From Carallia brachiata (taxonomy: Eukaryota; Streptophyta; Magnoliopsida; Malpighiales; Rhizophoraceae): a stretch of 64,000 nucleotides of DNA. The stretch's first letter is position 1, and each line of letters opens with the position of its first letter. This document shows positions 22,700-36,536 of this stretch, piece by piece. Location of the stretch: NCBI GenBank assembly GCA_021464245.1, contig JADCRB010000019.1, forward strand, positions 248,001-312,000. The letters are read 5' to 3'. Made by a program: the position numbers and the translations under genes. The notes under the pieces were generated by a model that was not told the DNA's origin, ran no database searches, and saw only the letters and a list, made by a program, of their open reading frames with translations.

Positions 22700-25075
22700 A
22701 TAATAATCATCTGGTTAATCTAGAAAAATACTGAGCGTGGCTATGCTTCGATATTCTTTTTTTTTTTTGTGTGATATATGCTTCGATATTCGTTGAACGT
22801 TAGAGAAGTTCACTCTGCCCCTGCATACTCCCAGATCTTCGACCTCTTAACAAGCCCAACCTATGAGTTTATACCTGAAGTGAAAGTCAAACCATTTTGA
22901 CAAAAGGCCTTCGGAGTATTGAATTTTTTTTTTCAATGAGATGTAGAATATTACAGAGGGAGGGGTTGAGGTTTTTTTTTTTTTTTAATACAAAAAAATG
23001 CATCCGATGAATATTAGCCATCACATTTAAAGATTTAGGCAGAAAGTTATCCATTAATATTTTTATTAAACCTTCACTGTAGAGAGATTCGCTACTCAAA
23101 TACTAAAAGGCCTGAACAAGACTCCTCTGTAACAGACAACAAATTGCTAAATTTGGGATTTGACATTCGCACCTCAATCAAATCACCCAACTTATTTTTG
23201 GCTTGTGACACCTAACATATTTCAATTTAAAGGAAGAGTAATGGAGCAGAGATTCAAACTTAGAACCACTTTCACACGTCAGCTTCGCTATCTAGGCTCT
23301 CATTCGGGTGGTGAGAGATGGGTTTTTGTATAGATTTTGCAAGAATCCAATATGTTGCAGTCGCAGATAGGTTAGATGGGAACCTGTGAGAGGGTGGCAC
23401 AGCTGTGAGCCTGCTGGCCGGCTAATAGTACTGCTTTTTGGATGCTTAGGTGACAACTAAGGGTCGATTTTGGGTCTCAAGTTTTGTTGCAGTATAGGCT
23501 CGGTTTTGGTCTCAACTGATGTAGTATGTTTTGGATGTGCCAAATGCTTCATGCTTGTACATATATATATTTTGGACTGGGGTGTTCCTTGTCGCTGGAA
23601 TGCTTATAAATAACATATTTCTTTGCTCTTCAAATAAGTAACAATAGCAACAAAACTTTCATTCCAAATTTAATTAGGATTTCAAATTCAATTGGAATCA
23701 ATTACATGAATTTTTTTTTCCCTTCTTTTTTTTTTTTTTTTTTTATCAAAATAAAGGCCGAAGCAATTGGAAAGAAATTGAACCTGAATCCGTGCAACCT
23801 GACCCAGCAAACCTACGTGCAAGTAAGGACAAAACAGACGTCTAGTTTTGACAAGGAAACTGGAAAACATGTCAACGATTATATTCTTCACAGGCTGTAT
23901 GCCAATTTCCAAATAACTTTTCATGAACGGCTATTTTTTGCACACCACACTTACCATAAAAAAAAATAATAATAATAAAATAAAATAAAAGCAACAGTTC
24001 GTGAAATTGGAATTCTTGCTGAGCAATGCAAGAAAGGGTATTCCCGTAGGGGCCGTATCCAACTAGAAGAATTGATTCAAAATACCTGTCTCAATCTTAC
24101 CGTTAATTGAAAGAAAGAACAACACGCAAGCTTTTACAATATTATTCCCTTAAATATTATATAAGGAAAAAAAGTAGGTGTCTAGAATTTTTTTGCTTGA
24201 AAATTTTGTTCCATTGTAACGAAATTTCTATTTTTTTATAATCACAATGATACTTTTTATAAAAAAAAAATATATTTATTATTTTTTACTATAAAAATAT
24301 TTATATAATTATAAAAAATCAAAATTTCATTATAATCCGAATATTTTGACAAAAAAAATCAGAGTGTTGTAATGGGGCTCTACACATAAATGATGATGGG
24401 GAGAGAATTTGTACGGGAAGAAGAAAGCTTCAAGATATTTAGGTAGCCGTCATTGTTAACCATCTACATGCATATTCATGTCTCCATGAGTTGTCTAAAT
24501 GTATCGATGGCTTCACTAGTAAGAGCCCGAAAGCTTCTATTCCATTTCTGGTGTCATACCAATTGTTACTCATCTCATGGTATGCTATATAGAACTTCTA
24601 AATCACCCACTTATTCCTTCCTCTTTTTTTTTTTTTTCCATCAAGATACTTAGAAAAGAAAGAAATTCTCTTTTTTTTTCATAAATTTTGCCAAAACTTA
24701 AAACTAAAACATTTAAGATAAGAGTAACACTACGTGGTTTCATTTAGATAACTTCAAAATAGTATCACAGTTTCATATTTTTTTTTTTATTTATTCTTGA
24801 ATCCAATGCACATATCATCTTGAAAATACCTAATTGAAGCCACAAAACTCTTTCCTTGAGATAAATAGATGTTCGAGATTTTTAATCATTGATTTTGAGA
24901 CACATGGTAAGATAGTGATCAAAAGAAATTGAGCTTACACCTTCGAAATTTGGATTATCTGAAATTTTATTCTCTTTTTAGTTTTTATCATATATACTTC
25001 AAATTGAGAAGCAAAAAAGTCACAACTTTTTTTTTTTTTGGTACTGCAAAATGGGCATGAAGAGGGTTGACCCTA
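22700..25075. other. AT-rich intergenic DNA
   Basis: Poly-A/T runs and simple sequence (22757-22770, 22970-22987, 23723-23745, 24619-24640). Short open frames here have no family resemblance or splice context. No gene is supported. Confidence 0.4.
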
Positions 25076-25079
25076 GGAA

Positions 25080-25290
25080 TATTACGTCGAATGAATTCAT
25101 TTATATTTAGAGTTATTTCTACGCACCTATGTTGAGCTCAAACTTAGGATACTTTTGCAGAATGAAGCCTTAAAACGTAAATATATTATCTCGTCAAGAG
25201 CCAATAGACGTGACTAGAATTTGAACCTACGACTTCTCCAGCCAAATCTTGCCTGCTTAATCTCTTGAGTCCACCGTTATAGTCAAAAAA
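25080..25290 (-). mobile_element. Candidate tRNA-derived SINE with a partial second copy nearby
   Basis: On the minus strand the segment contains GGACTCAAGAGATTAAGC (A-box-like) and then GTCGTAGGTTCAAATTC, a good B box. The stretch around it recurs, diverged, at 25355-25430 (AAATCTTGCCTACTTGACCT on the plus strand), each copy flanked by an A-rich run. Such a pair fits a SINE head with local duplication. Confidence 0.45.
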
Positions 25291-25469
25291 AAAAAAAAAA
25301 AAAAAAGAAAAGAACAAAAGTTGATTATGTGAAATTCTATCCGGCCAAATCTACTAGAATATGAACCTGCCACTTCTCCGGCCAAATCTTGCCTACTTGA
25401 CCTCTTGAATTAACCGCTATAGAAAAAAAAAAAAAAAATTGATTATGTGAAAGTCTATCCGTCATTTTT

Positions 25470-28400
25470 CCCCTGATAGAAGAAAGTGTCATATGTCAAA
25501 ATCAAATTTTTTTTTTTACTGTGTTCTTTTTATTTTCCAAACGTTTCGAAGATGCTTTAGCACCGGTAAGGTATGATAGTCCTTCAAAGGAGTCACAAGT
25601 GATTAGAAAATTAAAAAAAAAAAAAAAAAAAAACTCTCTTATTGAAGCTGGTAAAATGGAGACTGACTAATTTCTTTAGCTTCTTCTTCTTGATGAGACA
25701 CAATTTGAGCTCTAATATTCGTATTGATTCACCTCTTTTATTCAATAACGCATATAAGAAAAGACAACCACTATGCATGAACCTAGCTTATTGCTATAAT
25801 TAGTATTTTAATCCACATTCACTAATTAGATTATCTTTGATGGGAATGCAGGACCTAGCGTATTTTTGGCTATGGTTCCTAGATGTCTGTCTAGTCATTA
25901 AACTTGCACCAGCTTCTTGTCTAGCTACCAGATGCATATATGATGCCTTGCACTTTATTCACAATTCTTGTAATTAGAACCTTGATATATGTCCCTAGAT
26001 GTCTGCAGAAGTCATTCCAGAATTTCCAACTTTAGTAATTTAAAGTCATTCATGAATCCACAATGCAATATATATTCTAATATCCAATGATAAGTGCCAA
26101 CAGCATATGTTATCTACTGCTTAATAAACCAATCAGATCATTAACTGTAACCCATGTTCTGTATTTGGGATGTGATTCTTTCTCAATTGACTGTGGGGTA
26201 TTGGAGGGATGATGGAGTTGAGAGTTGACAAACAAAAAGTTGCACTAATATTTTTTCCCACAAAGGAGGGAAGTTGCCCTCAATAAGAGTAATATGCCTG
26301 ACCTAGAAAGGAAATCAGATGCTGCCATTTACTCCCATGACCAATAGAGTTATTAGAATTGTTTGGTCAACTGCTTAAAAAAATAGAGCAACTTTTGAAA
26401 TGTTCATGGCATCTAAAGGGTATTAGCTAGTGTCACAATATTGTAGGAATATATTTTGTCTGAAGTTGTAGGCGTCACAGTGTACTATGAGGGGCAAGGC
26501 AGGGAGGGGAAGGAATTTTTTAACACCCTACAATTTGTGCCTGTGTTTCACACTTTCACTTATTGGTTGTTGGATACAACTGTGAGTACATATCTGTCCA
26601 GCAGATTTTTCATCCACTAATTTCTGCTGCATTAAGGCTGCATTCCATAGGGTGACCTACATAGTGATGTGTGATGATGAAAACATTATTGAATATTCTT
26701 GAGTTTATATTTCAGGAACTGACTGCACGGACCGAAATTCTTATGGACTCAAAAAAAAGTTTTATACTACATACTTATATAAAGTATTTTATATTACACA
26801 GCGTATAAGAAATTTACATCAATATCTACTATTTATTATATTTCTTATATCTTATATGAAATATTATTCATGTAATATAAAATCGTTTTAAATCCATAAA
26901 ATTTGAGTTCGTAAAGAATTTCTCTATGTTCATTGGTGAACTAAATGTTAAAATGGAATTAAGTTGTTGATTGTCTTACTAATGGTGATGATCTCACACT
27001 TTGTAATGCGCCATGCGAGGCAACGTTGGCTTTTATTGGATTGCGATTACATATCAATCGAGAAGCAAACCAGTCAAGAGGACTGGCCGCCAAATTACAG
27101 TCGCACACTTGAATTTGGTTGTCATTATTTTCTTCGATAGTAATATTACGTGAATGATATAAGTAATAATAAGTAATTACGCAGTTTAATTTATTATCTA
27201 ATAATTTTTTATTTTATTTTTTTATAAATTAAATTATTTAATAAATTATATTATTTTATAATTATTTTAAAATTATTTAAATAAAATCATCAAATTTTTT
27301 TCATACTTTAATCCCGCTGAAATTGATTAAAGTAGATGTCATAAGAACGAGTTGGTCTCGAAGAGAGACTTAAAAATATATCCCTTGATTTTAATCTTAA
27401 AAAAATATGGATACCAACATATAAGTGAATACATAATAAATATAAAGTAATCTAAATTATTATGTTATAAAAATATATTAAATTTTAAAATATAAATAAA
27501 TAAATTATTAAATAATATTATATTAATTATATAATTTTTACATATATATTAAATATATTCACCTAACCTTATTCATTTTAATGTCCACCGAAACCCTTTG
27601 GTGGCGGGGATAATGGACGCCAAAGCTTATCCTGCAGAGCCTCGGGATATATGCCACTGCCCCTAGCTTACAAATAGGGTAACCATTATGTCAAAAAAAA
27701 AAAAAAAAAAGGGTAACCAATATTAGACAACCAGTGCGGACTGCGGAGCAAGTCACAATCCTTTTTTGTTTAGTTTGGGCACCCCATTTTCAATATTAGT
27801 AAAAAAATGTCTGAGATGCAAAGAGAATTTTACCACCTATCGTTAAGTAAAATTAAAGTGATAACATAATTTATTTTATATTATTAAATAATTTTTAATT
27901 TAATTATTTAATAATTTATATTATTTTAATTTCACTTAAATAATTTTACTAACTATTTTTCTTTTCTTTTTCTTTTTGTCCGGGAGAAGTCGCGAGACTA
28001 CAAAAAGTAGTCTTATGTAGTGTTAATGTTAAGTGACACTGATTGAATTGACACCCATTTAGAGATTCCTCTTTATTGAGAAAAAAAAAAATAATAATAA
28101 TAAACAGAGAACGGGATTAATTATATTGTAGAAGTTAGGTTCTGAAAGCTTTTTGGTAATTTAAAAATAATGCTAACCCAAAATTGCAGCCACTTGCTAT
28201 ATTTGCAAAAGTAATATTAGTGATCATCGTTTATCAAACCATGTAGAGGTTCTGCAACAAGGAAAATTTTTTGTTTATCGGGATTTTGGCAGACAAAGAA
28301 CGTGGAAGTGGGAAAGTGCGACTTGCATTTATCAATAATTTAATAGCAAGCATATATGTCCCAATAATTTTTGTTTCAGGTAATGTTACGATTAAAATTA

Positions 28401-29500
28401 TGATTAATATTTTTAAAATTATAATTAATATTTTTAAAATATAAAAATAATAAGTGTTTTAATATTAATTTTCACTTTAAAATATTAATAATAATTTCAA
28501 CAAAAATAAATTCGAGACAAAATTATTTGAAATACCAACTTTTATTCATAATTTAAACGACGTAATGTTTTGAATTATAAGGTTGCACGCTTGCACTAGT
28601 AATCACTCAAGCAATGGCAAGTCAAATCAGAATTGGATTAAGTTATTTCGAGTTTCAAAGCATTGGCTCTTTTAATTAATGAAAATTGGGTCAAATTAAA
28701 TTGTAGTCAAATTAAATAAAACTATTCGGATCGGGTTTGCTTTTCTCACGTTTATACCGAAATTGTATGTCTTTTTCTGCCATATTGCGGCACGGATCTT
28801 GCTCACCTATTGTCGTTCCATTGTCCCCTTGCTTCCAAGGGACAGTCTAATTAGCAAGGTTGTAGAATTTTGATCTTGTTAACTTTGAGTTCGATTTTTG
28901 AGGAACGTTATAAGAAGGTTTTTTTTTTTTTTGATAAAAAAATTTATTATAAACATATCGATTATCATATTTATAAATCGAGGTCAGAGTATCTCTTATA
29001 TGTGTGTTTTACTCAACTCAACTCATAGAAATGGACTATTTATCTGAGTACTGTTAGGCTTGATGAGTCTCTCCTAAATTAATTATAGTGATTGTTGAGT
29101 TTAGAATCAGCTTGCATACGTACAATTAAACTAATGGTTAAAAAAGAGCATTACTTTTAAATACGGATACTAAAATTTAAACTTAAATTATGAGTAAAAA
29201 AGATATTTTTACTAACTACTAAACTACCACCTCATACTATTTAATGGGAATCTTCTAGTCTTTCAACATTATCATGGATGACGTGTCTTTCACTGACGGT
29301 ATAACCGCCATTAAAAAAATGATAAAACTTACAGTCAAACCATTATCTTGGCTATTAGGACAACGATTCTTACGAAAAAACAAGTTAGATATGGCCAAAC
29401 TATGTAGGTTCTTATCATGCTTTAAGTTGCAAGAAATTAATGAGAAAAAATTTATGAAAAAAATAAATTAAATAAATAAATAATAAGTTAAAAGAATAAT
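25470..29500. other. Gene-poor AT-rich stretch
   Basis: Long A/T-dominated segments, some weakly palindromic (27170-27300 and 27840-27950, where TTATTTAATAA-type words recur on both strands), suggest degraded MITE-like or foldback repeats. No coding exon with splice support was found. Confidence 0.35.
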
Positions 29501-30864
29501 AAGAAAAAAAATGATAAAAATGTTGTGAAAAAAATTTGTTTGAATAAATAAAAAATAAAATAATAATAATAATAAAACGTTTGATGTGAAATTTTCTTTT
29601 TTACAACACTTTCCAACACTTTTCCCTACATTTCTCACAAAACAAACACTCCGTTTGTCACTTCAAACTTTACTTCTTGCATACTAACAAAAAATTGTCA
29701 TAGTTTGCAGTGATCTTGATATTTAGAAATGGCAACAACCTTTTCATCAAAACAAAAAATGTAATCCCAATTTAATTAGAATTCATTCAAAGTACTTTTC
29801 TAAAAACCATGAGGAGCTCAACTTAGTCAAGTGACATCACAAGGGCGATAAAGTTCAAATTCGCCTCCTCACCCTCTCCATCTCTTTGGGTCTAGATCCT
29901 TTACACAGAAAAAAAAAATTTCTGGAAATTATTATGTTTTGGATTATGTAAATGATATGGGAGTACATAAAAGCACATATACGACAAGATAACAACAGAG
30001 AATGGAAGGCCATTTGGTCACATAATAATGATTAACAGAATGCTTACTCTGGCTTATGCACTCATTAATGTTTCCTCCATGACTACAAACAAACAAAAAT
30101 TTAATTTGTTTGTGGGACTCGAGCAATAAAAAAAAAAAAAAAAACAGCAATATTATTTGCATGTAGATGGACCAATAACGAATATAGATTCACATATTGT
30201 ATTATAAACCTATTTATAACAGACTTTTAGTCTTTTAAATGTATGATAATAATAAACAATAAAAATCACAAAAATACATGCGATGCGATATGTTTGTCCT
30301 GTGCCAATTTTAACAACGTCTGTAAAACAAGCTCCAAAAACAAAATTATAGTGGGAACAAAAAAGCAAAAAGAGAGATCATATCTTATAAAGGGAGAAAA
30401 ATGGTTCTGCTAAAAAAATAAAAGAAAACAAGGTCACATGCTTTTTCCCATCTCTCATGAATGAATAATCACAGTCATAACAGTCATTCGTGTAGTTTAA
30501 GTGAATAAGAGTCGAGTTTTTGATTTTGTAGTTGAGAGTTTGAATTTTTTTAGAATTAAATAGTATGGTTAAATTTACGATTTATTGTCTGACATATAAA
30601 ATGTCATAACCATTCAATTGTTTTTCATTTTATTTAAATACAAAATCACAATATTCTCTAATAAAATTGTAGGACATCGCCCTACTTTCGCATTTATTGA
30701 AAAAAAAAAAAAAGCAATGGTAATATTATGTTTTTGTTAGGAAATGGTGAAAAGAACAGTTTCTTACTACTTCCTCAGTGTTGTTTAAGTACTTACATTA
30801 CACCAGACTTAGTTTGCTTGTAAATGAGAAATTGGACACTTAAAGCTTCAATCTTTAAACTTTG
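29501..30864. repeat. 1.37 kb tandem duplication, copy 1
   Basis: This copy aligns throughout with 30868-32237 at an offset of about 1,367-1,373 bases. Shared landmarks include CACTCCGTTTGTCACTTCAA (29649) and GGATTATGTAAATGATATGG (29941). The copies differ by scattered substitutions and short A-run indels, so the duplication is not recent. It lies upstream of the thioesterase gene. Confidence 0.9.
29812..29900 (+). mobile_element. tRNA-derived SINE head within duplication copy 1
   Basis: TTAGTCAAGTGACATCAC resembles an RNA polymerase III A box, and AAAGTTCAAATTCGCC about 30 bases later resembles a B box. The equivalent in copy 2 (31180-31262) is closer to consensus (TTGGTCGAGTG; GTTCAAATCCGCC). 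The SINE therefore predates the duplication. Confidence 0.45.
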
Positions 30865-30867
30865 TTT

Positions 30868-30920
30868 AAGAAAAAATTTGATAAAAATGTTGTGAGAAAA
30901 AATTATTTGGATAAATGAAA

Positions 30921-30960
<40 letters not shown>

Positions 30961-32237
30961 TTGATGTGATATTTTCTTTTTCCCAACACTTTTCCCTACA
31001 TTTCTCACAAAACAAACACTCCGTTTGTTACTTCAAACTTTACTTCTTGCATACCAACAAAAAATTGTCATAGTTTGCAGTGATCTTGATATTTAGAAAT
31101 GGCAACAACCTTTTCATCAAAACAAAAAAAGTAATCCCAATTTAATTAGAATTCATTCAAAGTATTTTTCTAAAAACTATAAGGAGCTCAACTTGGTCGA
31201 GTGACATCACAGGGGCAATAAAGTTCAAATCCGCCCCCTCGGCCTCTCTTTTTCTTGGGGTCTAGATCCTTTACACAGAAAAAAAAAAATTTCTGGAAAT
31301 TATTATGTTTTGGATTATGTAAATGATATGGGAGTACATAAAAGCACACATACGACAAGATAACAACAGAGAATGGAAGGCCATTTGGTCACATAATAAT
31401 GATTAAGACAATGCTTACTTTGGCTTATGCACTCATTAATGTTTTCTCCATGACTATAAACAAACAAAAATTTAATTTGTTTGTGGGACATGAGCAACAA
31501 GAACCAAAAAAAAAAAAAAAAATTATTTGCATGTAAATGGACCAATGATGGCTGCAGATTTACACATTATATTATAAAATTATTTATAACAGATTTTTAG
31601 TCTTTTAAATATATGATCATAATATGATAAAAATTACAAATATACATGCGATGCGATATGTTTGTCCTGTACCAATTTCTACACAATCCGTAAAACAAGC
31701 TCCAAAAACAAAATCATAGCGGGCACAAAAAGCAAAAAGAGAGATAATAGATTAGAAAGGGAGAAAAAAGGTTCTGGTAAAAAAAAAAAAAAGAGAAAAA
31801 AGGTCACATGTGTTTTCCCTTCCCTCGTGAATGAATAATCACAATCATAACAGCCATTCGTGGGGTTTAAGTGATTAAGGAGTTTAAGTTTTTGATTTTG
31901 TAGTTTAGATTTTAAATTTCACCATAATCAAATAATATAATTAAATTTATATTTATTATTTAATATAAAAAATATTATAATTATCTAATTATTTTACTTT
32001 TTTACCTAAATACGAAATTATAATATATTCTTTAATATAATTATAAGTCATTATCCTACTTTTCTATTTATTAAAAAAAAAGAGAGACAGTGGTAATATT
32101 ATGTTTTTGTTAGGAAATGGTGAAAAGAACAGTTTCTCAAAGCTTCCTCAGTGTTGTTTAAGTACTTCCATTACAGGAGACTTAGTTTGCTTGTAAATGA
32201 GAAATTGGACACTTAAAGCTTCAATCTTTAAACTTTG
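30868..32237. repeat. 1.37 kb tandem duplication, copy 2
   Basis: Second copy, directly adjacent to the first. It ends at the AATCTTTAAACTTTG landmark (about 32225-32237), about 510 bases before the TATA box of the next gene. It carries an (ATA)n run (about 30922-30955) longer than that in copy 1. Confidence 0.9.
31180..31262 (+). mobile_element. tRNA-derived SINE head within duplication copy 2
   Basis: Has TTGGTCGAGTG (A box) and GTTCAAATCCGCC (B box) spaced as in tRNA genes. No cloverleaf could be folded by eye, so it is called SINE-derived and not a tRNA gene. Confidence 0.5.
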
Positions 32238-32749
32238 TGGTTAATGGGTATCCATCAATCATGAAAAATTCATAAACAAATGATTGAGAAAAGATTTTCT
32301 TTTTGTAGGCTTTGGATTATTCTCTCTTGTTTTCAGAAATATTCTTCTTGATAGCTGTTGTTGATTGATGCTCTTGTTGTTGCTGTTGCCGCTGTTGTTG
32401 TTAATAGTTGGGTTGGGTCTGCTTTATTTTTCTTTTCCCACTAGCATAAGATTCTTCTTATAGTGCAAACCAAACCCCAGAGCCCCTCCCCCTCCTCTTT
32501 CCTAGCTGGGTGGCTCAGGAATGGATGAATGTGCTCTTCTCTGCTTTGATTCTCTCTGCTGTTGAAAAGATTTCCTGCTTTTCTTTATTTCCTTTGTCTT
32601 TTTACACTCTTTCCTTTTCATGGATGCCTTTCCCCTTTTGTGTTTCTACGTGGTTTCTAGCCCCAATATGCAGCTGGTGTACACACTACACACATAGATT
32701 GCTAGTGAAAGAGATATGCATATTCACTTGTTTTATTCCATTTCCACCC

Positions 32750-32758
32750 TATAAATAG
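32750..32758 (+). promoter_or_regulatory. TATA box of the thioesterase gene
   Basis: TATAAATAG lies about 120 bases before the start codon, implying a transcription start near 32780 and a leader of about 90 bases rich in CTT. Confidence 0.7.
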
Positions 32759-32870
32759 ACAACCTTGTTCTGGGTTTTCTTCATTGCAGCATCTCCTCTT
32801 CTTCTTCCTCTTCTTCTACTACTAGTACTTTCCATTTCCGTATCTGGGGTGTCTTGTTTCAACCATCAAC

Positions 32871-35800
32871 ATGAGCTACCAACAACATGCTTCTGCGGGT
32901 TCTGGTATTTTTCTTCATTATTTCTATTTGCATGTAGTGTTGATGGCTTTTAGCTGTATAAATTTGCTTGCTTCAATTAGTTCCTTTCTGTCTTTCCTCT
33001 GAACTGCCCTTGGTCAATGAGCTGGGGTCTCTTTTGTCTATTATGTTTTGGTGCAATTTCAAATCAAAGGTCGAATTTTTTAGTTCATGTACAGGATTTC
33101 TTGTTGATATTTAGTATTCTTGACTCCATGACATTTAATTACAGGCAGCAGGACTGCTAGAAGAACGTTTGAGTTTGGAAGGACTTATGTGGTGAGGCCA
33201 AAAGGGAAGCACCAGGCCACTATAGTTTGGTTACATGGACTCGGCGATAATGGCTCAAGGTATTATAGCTACATTTTCCCTTTGTTGATTCTCTTCTTGC
33301 ATTGGTTCTATTTTGTTCATTCAAAACCCGGTTTTGTTTAAAACTCTGTCTCAATGTAACCTAAAAAAAAACCTTTTAAGAAATTGATTAGGATCTCCTT
33401 TTGTGGACATGCTGTTCTTTGTATTTTTATCAATCATGCGGAAGTGCGTTGAGGCCTAAAGTTATCTTTATGTCTATGCGCCAATGGTATAAGTAACCAG
33501 CATGTTAATCACTATTTTGAAGTCCTTGGACACATGAAGCAGCATGAGTGGGCTAGTGGGGGACTCAATGATTAATTGTTAGAACATAATCTTTATCCCA
33601 CGGCTTGCCATCAAAAGCTTGTGCAATTTTCTTGTTCTACTGTATTGGAATGGTGGACTTTTTTTGGTTCCATGGACAAAAAGGAGAAAAGGAGGTTGCA
33701 TATGTCAACATATTGGTATGCTCTTTACTGGAGGGGTCCATATGATGTCAAGATCTTTTCAGTGTTGGGATTCTTTTCATTGATATTCTCCTTCGAATAT
33801 ATTCCTTATGGAGTGCTGCGGCGCCGTGAAGTAATTAGATTCAGTTATTTGTTTTTTCTATCATTGTCTCGTCTGATGCTAAGCTTAATTTAGGAAGGAG
33901 TGTAATCAGAATTCATGAATATATAGGGGACCACTGGTTCACTTAATTCTGGCTACTGAGCATCCATGAAGGACTTTAATCAATTAAATTCATGCGCATA
34001 CAAGTTGGCCAGATTGTTTCCACAAATGCATAATGTCTGTATCCTAAAGAATGGGCACAATGAATGGGAATCAACAAGACAAGTTGGCTTTATGATTTGT
34101 GTCATTGAGCACTTGTAGATATTTATAGTAGTATCTTGTAGCCTGTAGGATGCTGCTTTTGTTCCAAGTCTGTGGTCCCATTATTCAGCTCAAAATATTT
34201 TACCATTCTGCAATATTTGTGTTTTTTTTTTTTTTGCTCAAAACATTCTGCAATATTTGTTTTCAACTAATAAGGGGCCATGGCAAGCCCCATGTGCAAT
34301 TTCATTTTTATTTTTTGCTGATTACAATATCTGCTAATTGTCCTGATGAAGAGTATAGGGAGCACAAGTTACAAATAGACATATTTATCATTTATCTTTT
34401 GTTTGGTTGCAGCTGGTCCCAACTTCTGGAAAATCTTCCTTTACCAAATGTAAGGATGTATCTTATATGCTCTCTTGTGCTTTCATGTGCATATCATGAT
34501 TTGCTTTATCTCCTGTGGCTAAATTACATCTTTATTTAATCAGCCATAATACTTAATGCTTTAATTTCTGAACCGTAGATTAAATGGATTTGCCCCACTG
34601 CTCCTACCCGTCCTGTGGCATTATTGGGTGGATTTCCTTGCACCGCTTGTAAGATTGACTGCTTTATGTTTTAGTTGACAAAATCGTGCCCATACTATTT
34701 GGCATCTTCATTTTTTTTTTTCCAGATGAAAAATTGACCTAAAATACTATTGTAACTCATATAGGGTTTGATGTGGGGGAGATTTCAGAAGATGGTCCAG
34801 ATGACTTGGAGGGTTTGGATGCTTCAGCAGCACACATCGCAAACTTACTGTCGACAGAACCAGCCGATGGTATTTTCAAGGCTATGATTTTTGACAATAA
34901 TACCTTTCTCTAAAGTTATTTTGTCATAAGCTTCCATAGAATTAACAATGTTCAATCTTTATCAAGAGCAATTACTTCACTCAAGGTTGCAGCTCATATT
35001 TCTGTATAGCCATATGAAGTCCTTGGTTTATACTTTACCAGTTCACTTTGATATTAACAGATTTGTTCATACTCAACAAAGGCAAGAACAAGAATTCCCC
35101 CTTGTACTGCAAGCCTTAATGAACATTTCAGCCCCACATATTTATTTGCTTCTGTGTTCTACAAAGAACTCTGGCATTGATTGGATGGAAATCTCATTGT
35201 TGTCGTGCTTTTTTTGCAACAGTTAAAGTTGGCATTGGTGGCTTCAGTATGGGTGCTGCAACAGCCCTTTACTCTGCAACTTGTGCTTCTTTGGGACGAT
35301 ATGGAAATGGCAATCCATATCCTATCTATCTCAGGGCAGTTGTTGGACTTAGTGGCTGGCTTCCATGCTCGAGGTATGAATATCATCAACACTCTGACCT
35401 GATAAATCCTTGTGGTTAGTAGGATGGCATTAAGAGAGCATATCTGCATTATATTTCTCACTTTGTGGAAATGGCGTCATAAACATTTTCATCAGCGTAC
35501 CACATAGGTAGAGCATGTAACAATCTGCTCATTGCATATCTGCACAACATCTCATTTTTGCTAGTTAACAGGTTGTTACCTTGCAGGAGCATAAGAACCA
35601 AAATAGAAGGGTCACATGAGGCTGCAAGGCGTGCTGCTTCCCTGCCCATTTTCCTATGTCATGGAACTAGTATGAACCTCTATCTTATCTTGTCTTACAA
35701 ATGTCTCTTCTATCTGTCATCAAGAACAATTATAAAAAATATGCGAGAGAGATCTGAGGAATATCCCTAGCGGTGGCACTTTCAATGCCTGGAAGTCAAC

Positions 35801-36342
35801 TAAGAGTCTTGCAGAGCAGTAGTACCTTACGATGATGAGAAGAGGCTAGGGTATTCATCGGAGATTAGGATGTTTGAGTACACTTGGCTTATAACCCTAC
35901 TGGAACTTTGAAATATCTGTGACTTCACCCTGGTGAACCAAGTGGTTCCAATAAATTAGCTGGAGCTTAGTTCATTGCACATATCATATTTCCAGTGCAG
36001 AACTGCACAATACATAAACAAGCAATTAAATCAAATCTTGTGTGCAAAATTTTTACCCGGTTACTATCATTTCACAGGTGATGATGTAGTTTCGTACAAC
36101 CATGGGGAAAGATCTGCGCACCTCTTGACTTCTGTTGGTTTTCGACATCTTACATTCAAAACTTATGATGGGTAAATATCCACTTTCTGAGTAGACAGCA
36201 TTAACTGACAACTGAAAACTAAAGCAAACCTCTATGTGGCATCACTTGGCTGTGCAGGCTCGGTCATTACACAGTCCCAAAAGAAATGGACGAGGTTCGC
36301 AATTGGCTTGCAGCAAGGCTGGGGCTTGAGGGTTTGCGTTGA
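32871..36342 (+). CDS. Acyl-protein thioesterase/carboxylesterase-like serine hydrolase (9 exons)
   Basis: Alpha/beta hydrolase of the acyl-protein thioesterase (lysophospholipase-like) family, expected to remove S-palmitate from proteins in the cytosol. Exons: 32871-32904, 33145-33259, 34413-34449, 34579-34648, 34765-34869, 35223-35373, 35587-35669, 36078-36171, 36258-36342; all phases agree and give 257 residues. Motifs: HQATIVWLHGLGDNG near the N-terminus, PTAPTRPVALLGGFPCTAWF, the nucleophile elbow GIGGFSMGAA (Ser129), HGTSDDVV (Asp200) and GLGHYTVP (His233), forming the triad. No signal peptide is apparent. The exon 1 end is taken at the GTATTT donor (32905); an earlier GTTCTG is weaker and also keeps the frame. 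The promoter side is flanked by a 1.37 kb tandem duplication. Confidence 0.93.
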
Positions 36343-36530
36343 GATTTATGATGAAGTATCAGACTCCGTTCAGGATACCGAACGAGGAAGAACCAAGGGA
36401 AAAACATGATGCGAACAGGAAAAGCCATTGGATTTGTATAAGTAGGTAGTTAATACAGTGGGATATGGGGTATATGGCATAGATAAATTAACCTTTCTGA
36501 TACCCTTTTGTTTTCTTCCATGTCCTGAAT

Positions 36531-36536
36531 AATAAA
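36531..36536 (+). terminator. Polyadenylation signal of the thioesterase gene
   Basis: AATAAA lies about 190 bases after the stop codon in a T-rich 3' region, a plausible near-upstream element. Confidence 0.5.

Noticed and set aside
29944..31545. Two similar short antisense frames (29944-30162 and 31315-31545)
   Set aside because: They recur only because the DNA is duplicated; poly-Phe segments and many differences show no coding constraint.
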